Below, piece by piece: positions 11,741 to 23,543 of a stretch of 64,000 nucleotides of DNA; within the stretch, counting starts at the first letter, position 1, and every line of letters starts with the position of its first letter. The translations under genes were made by a program, and so were the position numbers. The stretch spans positions 66,833,598 to 66,897,597 of the forward strand of contig NC_054701.1 in assembly GCF_016097555.1 (NCBI RefSeq), read 5' to 3'. The DNA comes from Gigantopelta aegis. Taxonomy: Eukaryota; Mollusca; Gastropoda; Neomphalida; Peltospiridae. The notes beneath the pieces were generated by a model that searched no databases, had not been told where the DNA came from, and saw nothing but the letters and a program-made list of their open reading frames with translations.

Positions 11741-12548
11741 ACCCCCACCCCACCCCCCACACGTGGGTGTTCCTGTCAATAGCAGTCAAAATCAAATCAA
11801 ATCGATTCATAAATATATGAACAGTATTGTGGTCCATTAATACGCATGAATGTATGAATGTTAAATACCCCCCCCCCCCCACCACCACCACCACCCCCAG
11901 CACTAAACTATAGATCGGCTATTAGCAGGGGTGTCGGAAGGAATATGACCTTGGGGCGCCGGAGAGGGTTGGTATGGTAGGGGTGTTCCCTTCTTGCAGA
12001 TGGTGCTACAGAGCTGTTCCCACTTGAAACATTTTCAAAGATATCTACTTTTGTGCGACATATTCAGAATATTAAACAGAATGAACACTAAAATATGTAC
12101 GCGTATGTACTGTTAAAAAAGTGCCCCTAATTAGATCTCAATCAAAGGTAAGTACCAAGGGCGGACCCAGGACATATTTTAGGGAGGGGACCAAGGGCAA
12201 AGGGCACAAAGAGCAACTACCTGAAAAGGGCACTTCAATGAAAATTGTAAATAAATTGTTGAAAAAAGGGGGCACTTTTATTTTTTAGAGGGGGGGGGGG
12301 GTGTACACCAATATGTTAATTTCCATTAACAAAACAAAATTGTGTAATCATGTAAAACACAGCGTAAAGAGCTGTGGGAAACGTACAACAGAATACAATA
12401 TAAATATAAAACTTTGTATAGGAATCAAAATGTTTTTAAAACTTCAGAATTAATTCTGGGTGGAATTTCAAAGATTCCAAAACACTTCTGTTGCCAAATA
12501 TATCGTTTCTCGTCGGCTTCAAATGATTACACTCAACCAAAATGTAGC
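11236..12548. other. Intergenic stretch, no gene recognised
   Basis: Contains poly-C/poly-G tracts (around 11497-11509, 11711-11742, 11870-11881, 12291-12301) and the dispersed repeat at 11525-11613. Reading frames here are short and compositionally biased. I see nothing else. Confidence 0.7.
11525..11613 (+). repeat. Dispersed repeat, second copy of the 6275 type
   Basis: Matches 6275-6372 over CAACAGCTTGTTCTGAATG and the following GTGCACGTAAAACCC, ending in a TGACCTGACC tail. Confidence 0.5.
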
Positions 12549-12675
12549 ATTTCATTTCAATTTATTTTCGTGCTTATATCCAATTAAGGTTCAAGCACGC
12601 TGTCCTGGGCACACACCTCAGCTATCTGGGCTGTCTGTCCAGGACAGTGGGTTAGTTGTTAGTTGGTTAGTGGTT

Positions 12676-12760
<85 letters not shown>

Positions 12761-12854
12761 TATAGTGGCCTTACACCTACACATTGAACCCTTAAGAACT
12801 CGCTCTGGGTTGGAGCCGGTACCGGACTGCGAACCCTGTACCTACTGGCAGTTC
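12549..12854 (-). repeat. SINE-C (tail-c family), antisense, 10-bp duplication
   Basis: Flanked by AAAATGTAGC at 12539-12548 and 12855-12864. From the right it has the head (GCGAACCCTGTACC complement), a (GA)n run at 12679-12755 and the distinctive tail ending with the complement of GGATATAAGCACGAAAATAA. The copy is truncated in the head. Confidence 0.85.
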
Positions 12855-12916
12855 AAAATGTAGCGCACAGTCAATGTACACTGAGTGTTCACACTGAGGA
12901 GGAGGAGGATCCTTTA

Positions 12917-12965
12917 GGGACCGTAACAAAAGTATATTGAAGCCAGAGAGACTAAGTCACTTAGT
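12917..12965. repeat. Left TIR of the DDE transposon
   Basis: A 49-bp terminal inverted repeat, identical to the complement of 17725-17773. It is followed by a C-rich tract at 12977-12989. Confidence 0.95.
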
Positions 12966-13350
12966 GTTGATTCTGACCCCCCCCCCCCCTCAAAAAGACT
13001 AAATGGGCAGTTGACTTTGGCTTCATCCAAATTGACGTTACAGAACAAGGTTTGGAAAAGACCAAAGGAAGACAGTAGTAATATAAAAGATACAAACACT
13101 ATTTATTCATGAATGCACAGTGAAACAATGTTTTTAAACAGTGATATGAGGCCAACCAAGGCACTCTGAAAGGCTTTGTAACTATTAAACTATACATCCA
13201 ATGACAATATGCCCATTGGTATCTTTCATCAGACGCCAATGACATAAGCTCCAAGTTGGCCTATTTCTCAAGTCATATTTTCCAGCAATTTAAGATAATT
13301 TATGCTTCTTTTCTCTTCTTGTTTGCTGTTGCAATTGCCGTTTTTCGGCT

Positions 13351-16300
13351 CTATTCTGGGGGTAGTGACACCTTTATGTGTTTGTCTTTGTCAGCGGGTG
13401 ACAAAAACACATAGCTGCAGCCAAAGGTGCATGCTTCCCAATGACCCCGAATTGATGGACAGTTTTTGTCCACATTTCCAGGATCAGCTGGATTACCTTT
13501 CATACCAATGTATGTCATGTAATGGTCTGGGAAAGACGGATCAGGAGTTGGGGAGAAACTGTGTCCACCTTATCTGTAGAGGTTGGACATGAAGGCTGCA
13601 GCTTTTGGTGGCTGTCTTGAACAGTGGGCGCAGGATTTCAATTGACACTTCACAAACTCTAATCCATGGCACCTACGTATGCAATGTGACATAAGAAATG
13701 CCATTTCAGTCTTGTACGAGGAGTCCTCTGTTACCTTTGGTTTCGAAAAGTAAGCTTTAATTCCCTCGAAGTCATTCTGGGGATATGGCTGGTCATTAAA
13801 CAATACTGGATGAGGAATAACCTCAAAAGTGTCATACGTCTTGTTTTTCCAGTATGAGCCGGCTATTTTACAAGCATTGTCGAAGTCCAATCTGTCCTTT
13901 ACCTCTGGATCATCAGCATACTCTGTATCCGATTCAACATGCCTGGGTAGTACAACAGATGTCAAATCCTTTGACCTAGGAGCCCAGGCATGCTCAATCG
14001 ATTTTCTTTCGAGTTCCCAGGAGCATGCTGGGTGTACCCAAGATAGTCCAGATTGAGACTTTTCCACAAATTGCCATAAATATACATATTATGGTAACAC
14101 TTGACAGACCAATCTGGGCCACCATCAGTGATTAGGCCTACAGCATGTTTATCAGGAAACTGAGTTTTGAGGATCTGATGTAGATCGTTAGCATGATTCT
14201 GTGCTGTTGAGCTGTGATAACGAACAGGGCGAAGGTATATATGATGGGTCCCTGTGCGAGGAACTACAAAGTGTAGCCTACCTTGGCTATCTCGCACAAA
14301 CTTATTTTGACTTTCATCATTCAACTTTCTACCAGGTGGTAATAGTGACCTACTGCGGGATAAAGACAAAGAAGGACCTCGTTTGGGGGAGCAACTTCTT
14401 GCTCTAATACAAGGTTGCCTTGCTGGTGACTGTCCCCTTTTCTTTTCTAAGATCAAATAGCCAGATGGATTTAGTTTGGCGATGGGCTCTGGAAAATCAT
14501 GATCTTCATAATTAGGTTTGTCTTTGTTCATGAAAAATCGATCAATCTGGTGATATCTGGAGACTGCCATGGTACCTACGTTTAGTTTATTCATGTCGTC
14601 ACATGATATCAGAACTGTTTCCTGTGAAAATTCTTCAAATAGCTCACAAAATAACTTGACCGCCGCTCGACAGTAATGGATGTCAGGGTGGTCTTTCGCA
14701 ATATTATTTTGCTTTTTCGGGACACGTGCATCAATGAGCCCATGGAAACTCCGAGCAGCAATGGTTCCCTTTCGGGGTGCTTGCATTAGCCTGTGGACAG
14801 TAGGTCTGCCTATGCCTTGATTTTCCAAATTCGGTACATTTTTCAAAAGATGCTGTCTAATCTGTTTTAAAGTAAAGCCACACGAAGCAGTGCTTTCACG
14901 ACGTTTTGTGTGAGCAGCATAATTATGTTCTTCAATGAACTTTACGGCTGTTTGAACTAAATCTGGAAATTTGTCTGCAGTGCGTGGTCTCCCCATTTTC
15001 TTTGTTATGCTTGGCTCAGGATCATTCGTGTTCTCGGAAATGTGACCACTGCCGCCCCCTTTAGCTGCTTGGGAACCTATTTCAGCCAACATGTCAGAGC
15101 ATGAGGAATCATCTGTATCTAACAGTTGTGACAAAGAACCAGGCTGATAAAAAAACTCATGGACATTAACAGCCACAAAACTGCCACTCTTCATTAACAT
15201 GACTGGCAGATTCCGAGCTATGTCAAAGGCTGCTTGCTTGACTGCATTCATATTGAGTTCAAAACTAACATGCAACAGACTGAGCAGAGATTTTACATTT
15301 ACACCAACATCAGATTTAATGTGTTCGGCAATGAACAATAGTTCTTCAGTGTTAAGTTTGTCAGTTTCTAGTTTATCATTAGAAATAAGTTTGTCAGTCG
15401 CGTCATTCCAGTGAATTGCAGATGACAAGACAAACACCTCCAGTTTTTCCTCTGGTTTAGACCCACTTGCAAGACCTTTTTTCTTTCTTATCTGACAATT
15501 TCTGACAATAAGCCTTGAAGTTACATCAGGTAATTTTGCACATAACATGCCACACATGACAAGAATGTCACTAATGACACCACATTTCTTCTGGAAGGTC
15601 TGGGACAGAGCTGAAGCACTTTTAAGTTCTGGCTTCTCCTGATTAAGAGCCTGCAACAGGACAAGTTTGCCTCTGATTGAATCAATGCGGCTTCTACAGT
15701 CATCCATTAAACTTTTCATAAAAGTTTTTGACTTGGACCATGTACCACAAGTTTTGTTAAATGTTTCTTGCTCATTGAATTTAACCCACAGTCCTGCTGT
15801 TGTCTGTAGAACCACCATGAAGTCTTTTTCCATCTGGACATCTGGGGTGAGGACCTGGCTGATCTCAAGATTCAGTCCTGAAATGAAGGATTTTTTACCG
15901 GTGCATTAGAAAAATAATACCGTAACGTGTGAAGACTTGTTTTGGAGCAGAGAAGGTGGGTCAGTTGGAGATTAAAATTTCACGGACTGCATGAATTAAA
16001 ACATGAACTACATGTATGAGAGACTGTTTTTAACAATATGATATGATGTTTTATTCTGAAGTGCAGAATTGGCCTTCCGCCCAAGGAAAATCTCAAACAT
16101 TTGAAAGGCACTGATTAACACCTGATTAAGATTTCCTTTATTTTTTTAATTGCATTACTCTGCATCAGTGGAAGCGTGACTAATAGGCTTGTACTAATAC
16201 GGTATTTTGAAAATGTGGGATGATTTCTCACCTGTTGTAAAAAAGCCGACCAGATGACTGTCAAATTTCATTGGGATGTTGGCTCCCGTCTTCACATCAG

Positions 16301-16752
16301 TGGCTGCCCCTGCTTCAGTGTCCATTCGTTTTGCCTTCAACTCATTGGATGTGGTAGCACCGATGGCATGAACTGACAAGATTTTCGGGTCGCTTTATAT
16401 CTTGGACGTTTCCATCCTCATCCAAAAGATGACCACTATGAGCTTGGCTTTTCTCCATTTTAACTAGCCATCCTGGACCTTGTGTCTTTGGGGCATGCAA
16501 ATGATCATATTCGTCCTTCATCTCGGCAACAAACTTTTCAAATTGCTCGTCAGTCTGTGTTTTAACAGAACCAGACCACAGAGTCTGTCCATCTTTATAA
16601 ATGGTTTGGAGTGGTTTGTCAGGGGACTTTCTTCGAAATAGGTTGACGTACGCCTCAATAAATCTGTCATATTTTGTCTGGTCAGCACCCACCTTTGTTT
16701 TCACCGGTTTAGTGGTGACAAATTCCCCAAACAAAGTAACTTGTTTTGGCAT
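13351..16752 (-). pseudogene. DDE transposase gene of the 12917-17773 transposon, intron-containing, broken
   Basis: Exon 1 (16752-16232) starts MPKQVTLFGEFVTTKPVKTK. A 354-nt intron (GTGAGA donor, TTTCAG acceptor) leads in frame to exon 2 (15877-13351). The long central frame (15833-13962) holds a helix-turn-helix-like region ending GRPTVHRLMQ, then acidic motifs in DDE order: LISCDDMNKLNVG, LITDGGPDWS, and after one frameshift near 13990 KSIEHAWAPRSK supplying the third acid. The C-terminus has paired Cys/His clusters (HCIRRCHG, SCAHCSRQ, later NCPSIRGHWEACTFGC), a likely zinc fold. Other breaks are one shift in exon 1 near 16385 and one in-frame stop near 13573. Unbroken, the product would be roughly 1000 residues. 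An Arg/Ser-rich insert lies between the first and second acidic motifs. Confidence 0.8.
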
Positions 16753-17439
16753 AATTCAAGGTATTAGCTTGTATAAATTGGGAACACACTGCACACAACT
16801 GAACAGGCTCTGCTTGGGCCTACTGCATGTCCATCAACTTGATCGATACAACGGAATATTCGACTTCCGGTACCGGCAGTAATTTGCGACAACAAGCGTG
16901 TTGTTTTAATGCATTTCTTGATCTTTATAACGGCATACAAATCTTCTAACAAATGTATAACTGCTAATTTGCAAGACCTTGCTTTAAAAAAGCTGTAACT
17001 TTTATTCCCATATTGATATGCTGCCAAACTGAGCCGAACCGGGCCGCATGCGGACCTGAGACGATTGGCACCAACCGGATTAGTATACGGCTGATCGCAC
17101 AGCGCTTGATGTGCAAGGTAGAGATTTTTTAAACAACTTGTATTGTTATTAATATCTTGATGCAGAGTTGAGTTGTATCTGTCACGTCTCTTTTTGTTAA
17201 TTAGAAGTTACAATATATCGTGAAATGTTTTAATGCGCTGTTTATTGGGAGAAAATATCACACCCACCCGCGACACGCCACACGCAAATTTCGATAAGTG
17301 AAAAAAGAGAAGCGACTCTTATTGAAGAAAGTCATCCTAAACACGCTCAAGATGTATAACAACAATTGTTTGTTTGTTTTTTGTTTTGTTTGTTTCATTA
17401 CTTTATTATTTATTAGTGTTACACATGATTGCCAAACCA

Positions 17440-17535
17440 CTTGTCATACTAAGAGAGCTAACTCTTTACGATCGTTACAACGGCAAGACCTGTGTGGTAC
17501 CAACATGGTCGTTATAACGAGAGTTGACTGTAATA
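17440..17535. repeat. pogo/Tigger-like terminus nested in the DDE transposon
   Basis: Ends GTTATAACGAGAGTTGACTGTA, the complement of the familiar pogo-type end CAGTCAACTCTCGTTATAA. The left part carries a weak inverted counterpart. Confidence 0.45.
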
Positions 17536-17724
17536 CATACCTAGCCATCTTGATATCCTGGTTTGCATGGGCAGTAGGTCGACAATAAATACCTTGGCCA
17601 GTGTTTTGAAGCCTTTTGGGTTGTGTTTGTATGATGATTTTCAAGTTCAAAGCAAGTGAAGCCAAAAGTGATAAACAGACTAAATGGAGATGTTGAAATC
17701 GTACCCCCCCCCCCCCCCCCCCAG

Positions 17725-17773
17725 ACTAAGTGACTTAGTCTCTCTGGCTTCAATATACTTTTGTTACGGTCCC
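17725..17773. repeat. Right TIR of the DDE transposon
   Basis: Exact complement of 12917-12965, preceded by a C tract (17704-17722) and followed by the TTA duplication. Confidence 0.95.
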
Positions 17774-18239
17774 TTAATATAAATGATTGCGTCAAATGCA
17801 CGGCTCAAGCCTACTTTATCCGTTCTTCTCCGCTTATAGGAGGACTGCCACTCTCCCAGGACTAGCCCTTAAGCCTTTCTTTTTAACAAATTTTAAATGG
17901 GGCACACAAGATAGCTTCCTATGAAATATAACTCTCAGACATGTGGTCTCCAGACATGTGGATCTAAATGGTGACCTTTTTTCTGGCATACAGACTGTTT
18001 TTGACTGAAAGCCATTGTCAGTTGTCCATTGTTGAAGTTTATTCAAACAAAGTTGCAACTGATGTTCGGTTATATTCATACTGGACGATTTGTAGCAAAT
18101 CTAAAAATCATCGACTTAAACGAGCAATCTATAGCAGGTTTTAAACACTGGGTGATGCTGTTAATTTTCACACAAAATAAAGTCACCCCGAGGCACACTC
18201 ATCTCTTAGGAGTGAGAATCTAATAAAGTGGCCTTTTAA

Positions 18240-19026
18240 AGGGACACACCCTAGTTACGGCTAGTTGTTAACCATTACGGCGTTGTTTTTCGCTATTAAA
18301 CCCATTTTTTCACAAATAAAATTGCTCTTTACTTACCGTTTATTATTTAGAATATACATTTCCATTCACCTGAAGTGGTTTTTGGTAATCCTGGTTTTTG
18401 TAATACCACAAAATGCATTTTTCTTATTTCTTAAAAACGCACGCATGTTTGAGAAAAAACCGTTGAGCAGACAAGGTCTAATCTATTTTTAGACGGGATA
18501 TTTCCATTTCAATGTCACAGACGTTGGTATACCACGTGACCGTTATCATTTTGGTTCGGTTTGTTTTCTCGTGCACGGTTCGCGCAATCAACATCCGATT
18601 TGTTGTTGTTCATTTGTGAGATTTTTCTTCACAGTTCGTGAACATTTTCAGTAACAATAAAGTTCAGACAAGTAAGTGTCTCAATACAAAACGTTACAAA
18701 CCCTTAAAACCAATAATTTTGCTAAGTCTTACGATATCTGGAGAGGGGATACAACCAGGACAGAACAGTTGGAACATATCCAGGAGAGGTGAAAAGAACG
18801 CACCCCAAGTCTGTGCGCACTCTGTGACATTTGTCGTGACGTAGGCATTGTTGTGCTTCGAGCGACATCTACCCATGACATCAGAATACTAACTTTCAAA
18901 ATTATTTCAAGCAATTGGGACCTGCTTTTTCACTCCATTTGATAAAAACGTGATCTAAGTGTGTTACAGGTTTGTAGATTAACCAAATTATAATTTATTT
19001 TCGCTGGATGGAATTAGGGTGTGCGG
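18240..19026. mobile_element. Candidate TTAA-flanked MITE with ACACCCTA termini
   Basis: Left end TTAA then AGGGACACACCCTAGTT; right end GGAATTAGGGTGTGCGG. Interior blocks resemble the element at 35096-35636 (ACGGCGT-TTTTCG near the left, GGTAATCCTGG near the middle). Termini are diverged, so limits are approximate. Confidence 0.4.
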
Positions 19027-19108
19027 TTTAAAAAATTTTTTAAAATAAAATCAGGAAGTCATGAACAAATAAAATAATATGACAATGATAGAAGTCGCAA
19101 TTTGTTAA

Positions 19109-19503
19109 AGGGACATTCCTGAGTTTGCTGCATTGTAAGATGTTTCTCACTAATAAAATATTTCTACGATTAAACTTATATATTAAATATATTTTCTTGT
19201 TTCGAATATCAGTGAATGTATATTCAATGTGTTTCTTGTTGTCTTAATATTTGTAAGAAGTCCAAACTGGATTTTGTCTTCAAATAATTTCGTGAGTACA
19301 AAAAACAAAAATATATTTTTAGGAAATAAAATGAAATTTAGCCAAGTACAAATACATGTATTATAACGATCAAAAACACGTTTAATATACAGCCACTAAT
19401 ATTTTATGCAGAAAAAATATATTTGATATGTAATTACAATCGTTAAAAAGTCTGTGTTAGTCCATAACATCTTAAAAATTGCATCAAAGTCAGGAATGTC
19501 CCT
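19109..19503. mobile_element. Kolobok-like MITE, copy 2
   Basis: TTAA on both sides; ends AGGGACATTCCTGAGTTTG and its near complement. Interior is AT-rich with inverted GAATATCAGTG / ATTTTATGCAG blocks. Non-coding. Confidence 0.75.
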
Positions 19504-19597
19504 TTAAAACATAGGCTTATATACTATTCAAAAACGTGTAGTAATTATATGTAGATACATTCTGATATCAATCAAGACTATATTTAAGTTGTGTCAG

Positions 19598-20565
19598 TGT
19601 GACGAAACATGCTCTTATCTTTTCGCCTGTGGCGATGTTAATTGTTTTAGAGGGCCGTGTGCAGCTTGGTTACGTAATACCCCCGCGCGACGGTGGTAGA
19701 GCTGCGTCCCAATACACACCAAGACCACCATGTGGCCAGTAGTTACGTAATACCTCCGGTAATGCGGTTTACGACCGGGGTATTTCTAGCGAACTGGCGA
19801 CAGTAAGTCTGGCCATCTAAGAAAAAAATACCGTCTCTGGGAGTTGGGGCAATATCACATGATAGGTGAGGTACCGTGTTATGCCCCCAGGCGATATTCG
19901 CTGTCTCTGAGATTTTTGAATAAATAGATAGGATTTTAGATATATCGGGGAGAAACATTGGAAGGCTCCCGGGGAACGTTGTCCGTCTGGACTGGTAAAT
20001 ATATTTTGCTGCTCTGTTGTATAACCTTGATGTGATTGATGTGACTTTAAATATTTTATTACTGTATTATACCAATATTCTTTAGACAGTGTCTCCGGTA
20101 ATCTGACGAAGTAAATTGTAGGCTTCACTGTTCTAATATTTTTATACGAGTATTTGGTAAGATAAAGCTTAGCCAGTCATCCTAGAGGACCTAGGTAAAC
20201 TGTAGGTTATTGTCTTTATTGTGATAGGTACCAGTATTAATTCTGTATTACAAGGTTACTGAATGAGTATTTAAGGGTTAATTAAAAATTAACCAGTTAC
20301 GAATAGTTGTAATTCCTTTATTAATTAAGTTCCCCTGGCAGCATTTCTCAATTATCACACGTGTGTGTGTTGTATCATGGTGAAGTGATTAGAATATTGT
20401 GTAAACTAGACACCTAGTGATTAACTAATTAAGTGATTAGTTCTGGGTTGTTATTATTTGTTGTTGTTAATTAACTACTGCGGCAAGTACATTTGTCAGC
20501 GTAGTGCTAATACAGATTCCAAAGTGTATTGTGTTTTGTTGTGTTTTCTAGTGAACTAAACGTGC

Positions 20566-20646
<81 letters not shown>

Positions 20647-20789
20647 ATCTTATCTCTGATATACCTAGAGCCGAGCCACTCGGGTAGTAGCCTGCCCGAT
20701 ACAGAGAGATATAATAGATATATAGTTAGGAGAGATATTTGGATAATCGTGTTTTATTCAGTTACGGGTATTATAGGATCCCCGTGATA
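19598..20789. mobile_element. Solo LTR, copy 1 (Ty3/Gypsy- or BEL/Pao-type fossil)
   Basis: A 1192-bp block starting TGTGACGAAACATGCTC and flanked by GTCAG direct repeats (19593-19597 and 20790-20794). It is homologous along its length to 60968-62250. No internal coding region adjoins it, so it is a solo LTR fossil. A long (AT)n tract sits at 20566-20644. The 5-bp duplication and TGTGAC start favour Ty3/Gypsy or BEL/Pao; these cannot be separated here. Confidence 0.8.
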
Positions 20790-20794
20790 GTCAG

Positions 20795-21476
20795 CAACTA
20801 CGTATTTAACCGAAAAGTTATTAAAAAAGAGGGGTGCTGTCGGGTTTCGTCCTGTAGTGTGTGTATTAGTGATTAATATGTGAACTTTTTTAAATCATTG
20901 AACTCGAAAATGATCGATGTAAAAGGTATTTGATGTCAAACATAGGATTGTTGTTGTATTAAAGCGGGAATCCTTGACTACCGTTTTGTAGGTAGAGATT
21001 GCGCAGAATTTATATAGATTGGTCTCTGATAGAGAGCGTTGTTAACTGTCCAAATGTCCGTCTAGCTCTCTTAACGTCAGAGTATTTGGGCTAATCATTT
21101 CACATATATTTTAGAAATTAGTATTTTTATAATTGTCATTTCAATGCATAATTATAATAACCTGCCATGTAATCATTAAAACGAGTGTTATTAGCAACAC
21201 AAAGGGGCATCACACAAATTGTAATATTTTAAGAGAAATGCATTTTTCATTCCAGATGCTCCATAGTTTACATGAACATTGTAATATATACTGATCTGTT
21301 ACAACTATAATAATCAAGAGTGAATCCCAAACAACACATTTTTAAAAAGCTCTACCCAAATAGATATTAATTTAAAAAATATATTTTAAAAGTAATTTTT
21401 ACTCTTTTTTTTTTTAACTCAAAATGCACCTACACTGACTATAAACATTACCGTATATAGATTGATGATGATGATA
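20795..21476. other. AT-rich stretch, no feature recognised
   Basis: No convincing reading frame or repeat boundary seen. It includes one GATGATGATGAT run near 21464. Confidence 0.6.
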
Positions 21477-22568
21477 ACTAGTTTAACTTGCCCATATACC
21501 ACTAGGGTTTCGAACACGCCCATCCTGAGTCCGACCTCCGATAAGATCGGTTGCCCGACTCGGGATGGATGGGAGGCGGGGGGGGGGGGGGGGGGGGGGG
21601 GGGGGAAATGGGCAGCATTTTGAAAATAACAATTAGTAAAAAATTTATAGAATAAATTAAAAAAAGAAAAAGGTTACAAGCCAAAAATAAAAAAGAATTG
21701 ACTGCTCGGCCGAATATTTATATAATTTGGAGCATTTTAGAAGGACAGTCCAAAATTAAATAAGAGAAAGAAGAGAGGATCGGACTATTTAATAATATTT
21801 AAAAAAAAAGAAGAGTAATTTCGACATAAAATTTTGAACGCAGATCTAAACGTTTAAAGTCCGATCGATATGTCCACGCGAGTGGCCTCGTTAAGGCCGT
21901 TTGGGTGCACAGCTTAAAGGGACGAGATGGGTTGCATCCCGTCAAGAAAACCCCTAGATTGACAGTCGATAGACGTTGAAGGTGTAGTGCTGTACTGAAA
22001 TACAGATCTTGAGAAGCCGGATCCGTCTGAACGAGAGAGAGTATCGGACTAGGGTATAGTCCAGTCGTCATGGGTTGGTATAGTGGTGCGGACGGGCCCG
22101 ACTCCGGAGGATACGAGATGGTATCACTATAAAGCAAGGTAAAGTCTAGAAAAAGAGTAGTAGGGGCCGACCCCGCTTCCTATTTCTTCTCAGAGTGGGG
22201 CGGTCAATCTTCCAGTGCTGCTAGGATAGGCTCGGACATGTAGAGACTAAACGCGAACAACCGTGGCGTTCTGCAAAATGGCCGTCATACGAGTCACAAA
22301 AAAAACAAGTCGACAGTCAGACGGAGAAATGACGTGGAGGCAAGGAATCTCGCTAAAAAAGAATTCAACCTGGTGGTGCAGGCTGTCGAAACGAGAAGCG
22401 TTCCAGCGTTCAATCAGTTCCAATGGCCGCATACATCCCAGTACAAAACTTCATTTCGCTGACAAAAACTACGAAATGAAGGACCCCCAAGTCGAGCACA
22501 CGAAAGCACGTACAGTGTGCACAAGCGAAACAAACACGTCTTACCGCGTGGAGCTCCAGACTGGGAAT
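21477..22568. mobile_element. 1.1-kb dispersed repeat of unknown class, copy A
   Basis: Begins with the two-hairpin module (21482-21572), then a poly-G tract, then about 800 bp highly similar to 46080-46867 and, inverted, to 63141-63880. It has many short inverted repeats, for example GATCGGACT/AGTCCGATC and GACGAGATG/CATCCCGTC. The minus strand is open for 112 codons at 22137-21799, and copy C keeps an open frame over the same stretch. I do not recognise the protein or the element class. Confidence 0.65.
21482..21572. repeat. Two-hairpin module, copy 1
   Basis: Stem 2 pairs ATCCTGAGTC (21522-21531) with GACTCGGGAT (21557-21566), ten pairs including one G-T. Stem 1 is degraded in this copy. 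Confidence 0.55.
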
Positions 22569-22882
22569 GGTATATAGATTTAAAAAGACATGGTTGCCCA
22601 TTTCTAACAAAATACTGTTATATCTTAATATTTGTGTTTTAATGCATTTTGTATGTCAGAAAACATACAAATATCTTTAAATTATTCAAACTAGACCACG
22701 AACTGTTATGTAATTTAAGATTTTATGAACGTAGCTGAAGCCATTTTGTTTGGGGGTTTTTCACTTTGAAAAAGCATGCCCAAAGATGCAAAAGTGGCAC
22801 CCTACAGAATTTCATTCAGAACATTTAAAAAAACAATTTGTGAAAAACATTAGCTGGTTAGGCCTATACTCTTTTTCAACGT

Positions 22883-23209
22883 GGGCGGGACGTAGCCCAA
22901 TGGTAAAACGTTTGCTTGATCCGATGTCGGTCTAGGATCGATCTCCGTCGATGGGCCCACTGGTTTATTTTTCGTTCCAGCCAGTGCTCCACAACTGGTG
23001 TAACAAAGGCCGTGGTATGTACTATCCTGTCTGTGGGATGGTGCATATAAAAGATCCCTTGCTGCTAATCGAAAAGAGTAGCCCATGAAGTGGCGACAGC
23101 GGGTTTCCTCTCTCAATATCTGTGTGGTCCTTAACCATATGTCTGACGCCATATAACCGTAAATAAAATGTGTTGAGTGCGTCGTTAAATAAAACATTTC
23201 CTTCCTTCC
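22883..23209 (+). repeat. SINE, head-1/tail-b, full length, 10-bp duplication
   Basis: Flanked by TTTTCAACGT (22873-22882, 23210-23219). The A-box GTAGCCCAATGGTAAAA and a B-box-like GGATCGATCTC lie in the head. The core carries the long form GTAGCCCATGAAGTGGCG, and the tail ends AAAACATTTCCTTCC. Confidence 0.92.
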
Positions 23210-23299
23210 TTTTCAACGTTAGAACGGTGCGGTTGTGTACACGCTTTATTCTGTCAAGCCGGTTGTGGACGAGTGGCAGTCCTCTTACAGGCGGTCTTT

Positions 23300-23411
23300 A
23301 TTACACTAGGTGTGGAGTACTGGCTGGAACGAGAAATAGTCCAATGACAGGGATCGATCCTAGGCCGACCGCACACCAAGGGAGCGTTACCACTGGGCTA
23401 CGTCACTCCCC
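23300..23411 (-). repeat. SINE head fragment, antisense
   Basis: Only the head and upper core are present, ending CACTGGGCTACGTCACTCC. Confidence 0.7.
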
Positions 23412-23423
23412 ATGTCCTTTATG

Positions 23424-23543
23424 GAGCCGGGGACCCCGTTTACGAAGCGATCCTAGCGCTAAAATCACCTTAAGTGTACAAATACCTAGCGTACTTATGA
23501 TGATCTTAGCTAAGCGATAAGATCGCTTCGTAAAACGGGGCCA
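23424..23543. repeat. Foldback element with GGACCCCGTTTACGAAGCGA arms
   Basis: The left arm CCCCGTTTACGAAGCGATC is answered by GATCGCTTCGTAAAACGGGG about 80 bp later. A decayed relative is at 55410-55455. Confidence 0.65.

Larger units (their letters stand above)
12917..17773 (-). mobile_element. Near-complete DDE DNA transposon, 4857 bp, 49-bp perfect TIRs, TTA duplication
   Basis: Positions 12917-12965 and 17725-17773 are perfect 49-bp inverted repeats beginning GGGACCGTAACAAAAG. The innermost 15 bp (ACTAAGTCACTTAGT) form their own palindrome. Direct TTA copies flank the element (12914-12916, 17774-17776). A single transposase gene on the minus strand fills most of it. GGG termini with a 3-bp TWA duplication fit PIF/Harbinger or Zator-type elements. 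The protein does not look like the usual Harbinger pair (no Myb-like partner seen), so the superfamily is open. Perfect TIRs argue for a recent insertion although the coding region is already broken. Confidence 0.9.

Noticed and set aside
16764-17027. 87-codon minus-strand frame upstream of the transposase
   Set aside because: Lies between the transposase start and the TIR with no homology; probably leader or promoter DNA of the transposon.
19743-20128. Reading frames of 71 and 103 codons inside a solo LTR
   Set aside because: LTRs are non-coding, and the homologous LTR at 60968-62250 does not keep these frames.
22263-22577. 104-codon plus-strand frame in repeat copy A
   Set aside because: Not conserved as an open frame in copies B and C, whereas the opposite strand elsewhere in the element is open in A and C.
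22890-22960. Possible functional tRNA genes in the SINE heads
   Set aside because: A and B boxes are present but the cloverleaf is degenerate and always joined to the SINE core; these are SINE promoters, not tRNA genes.
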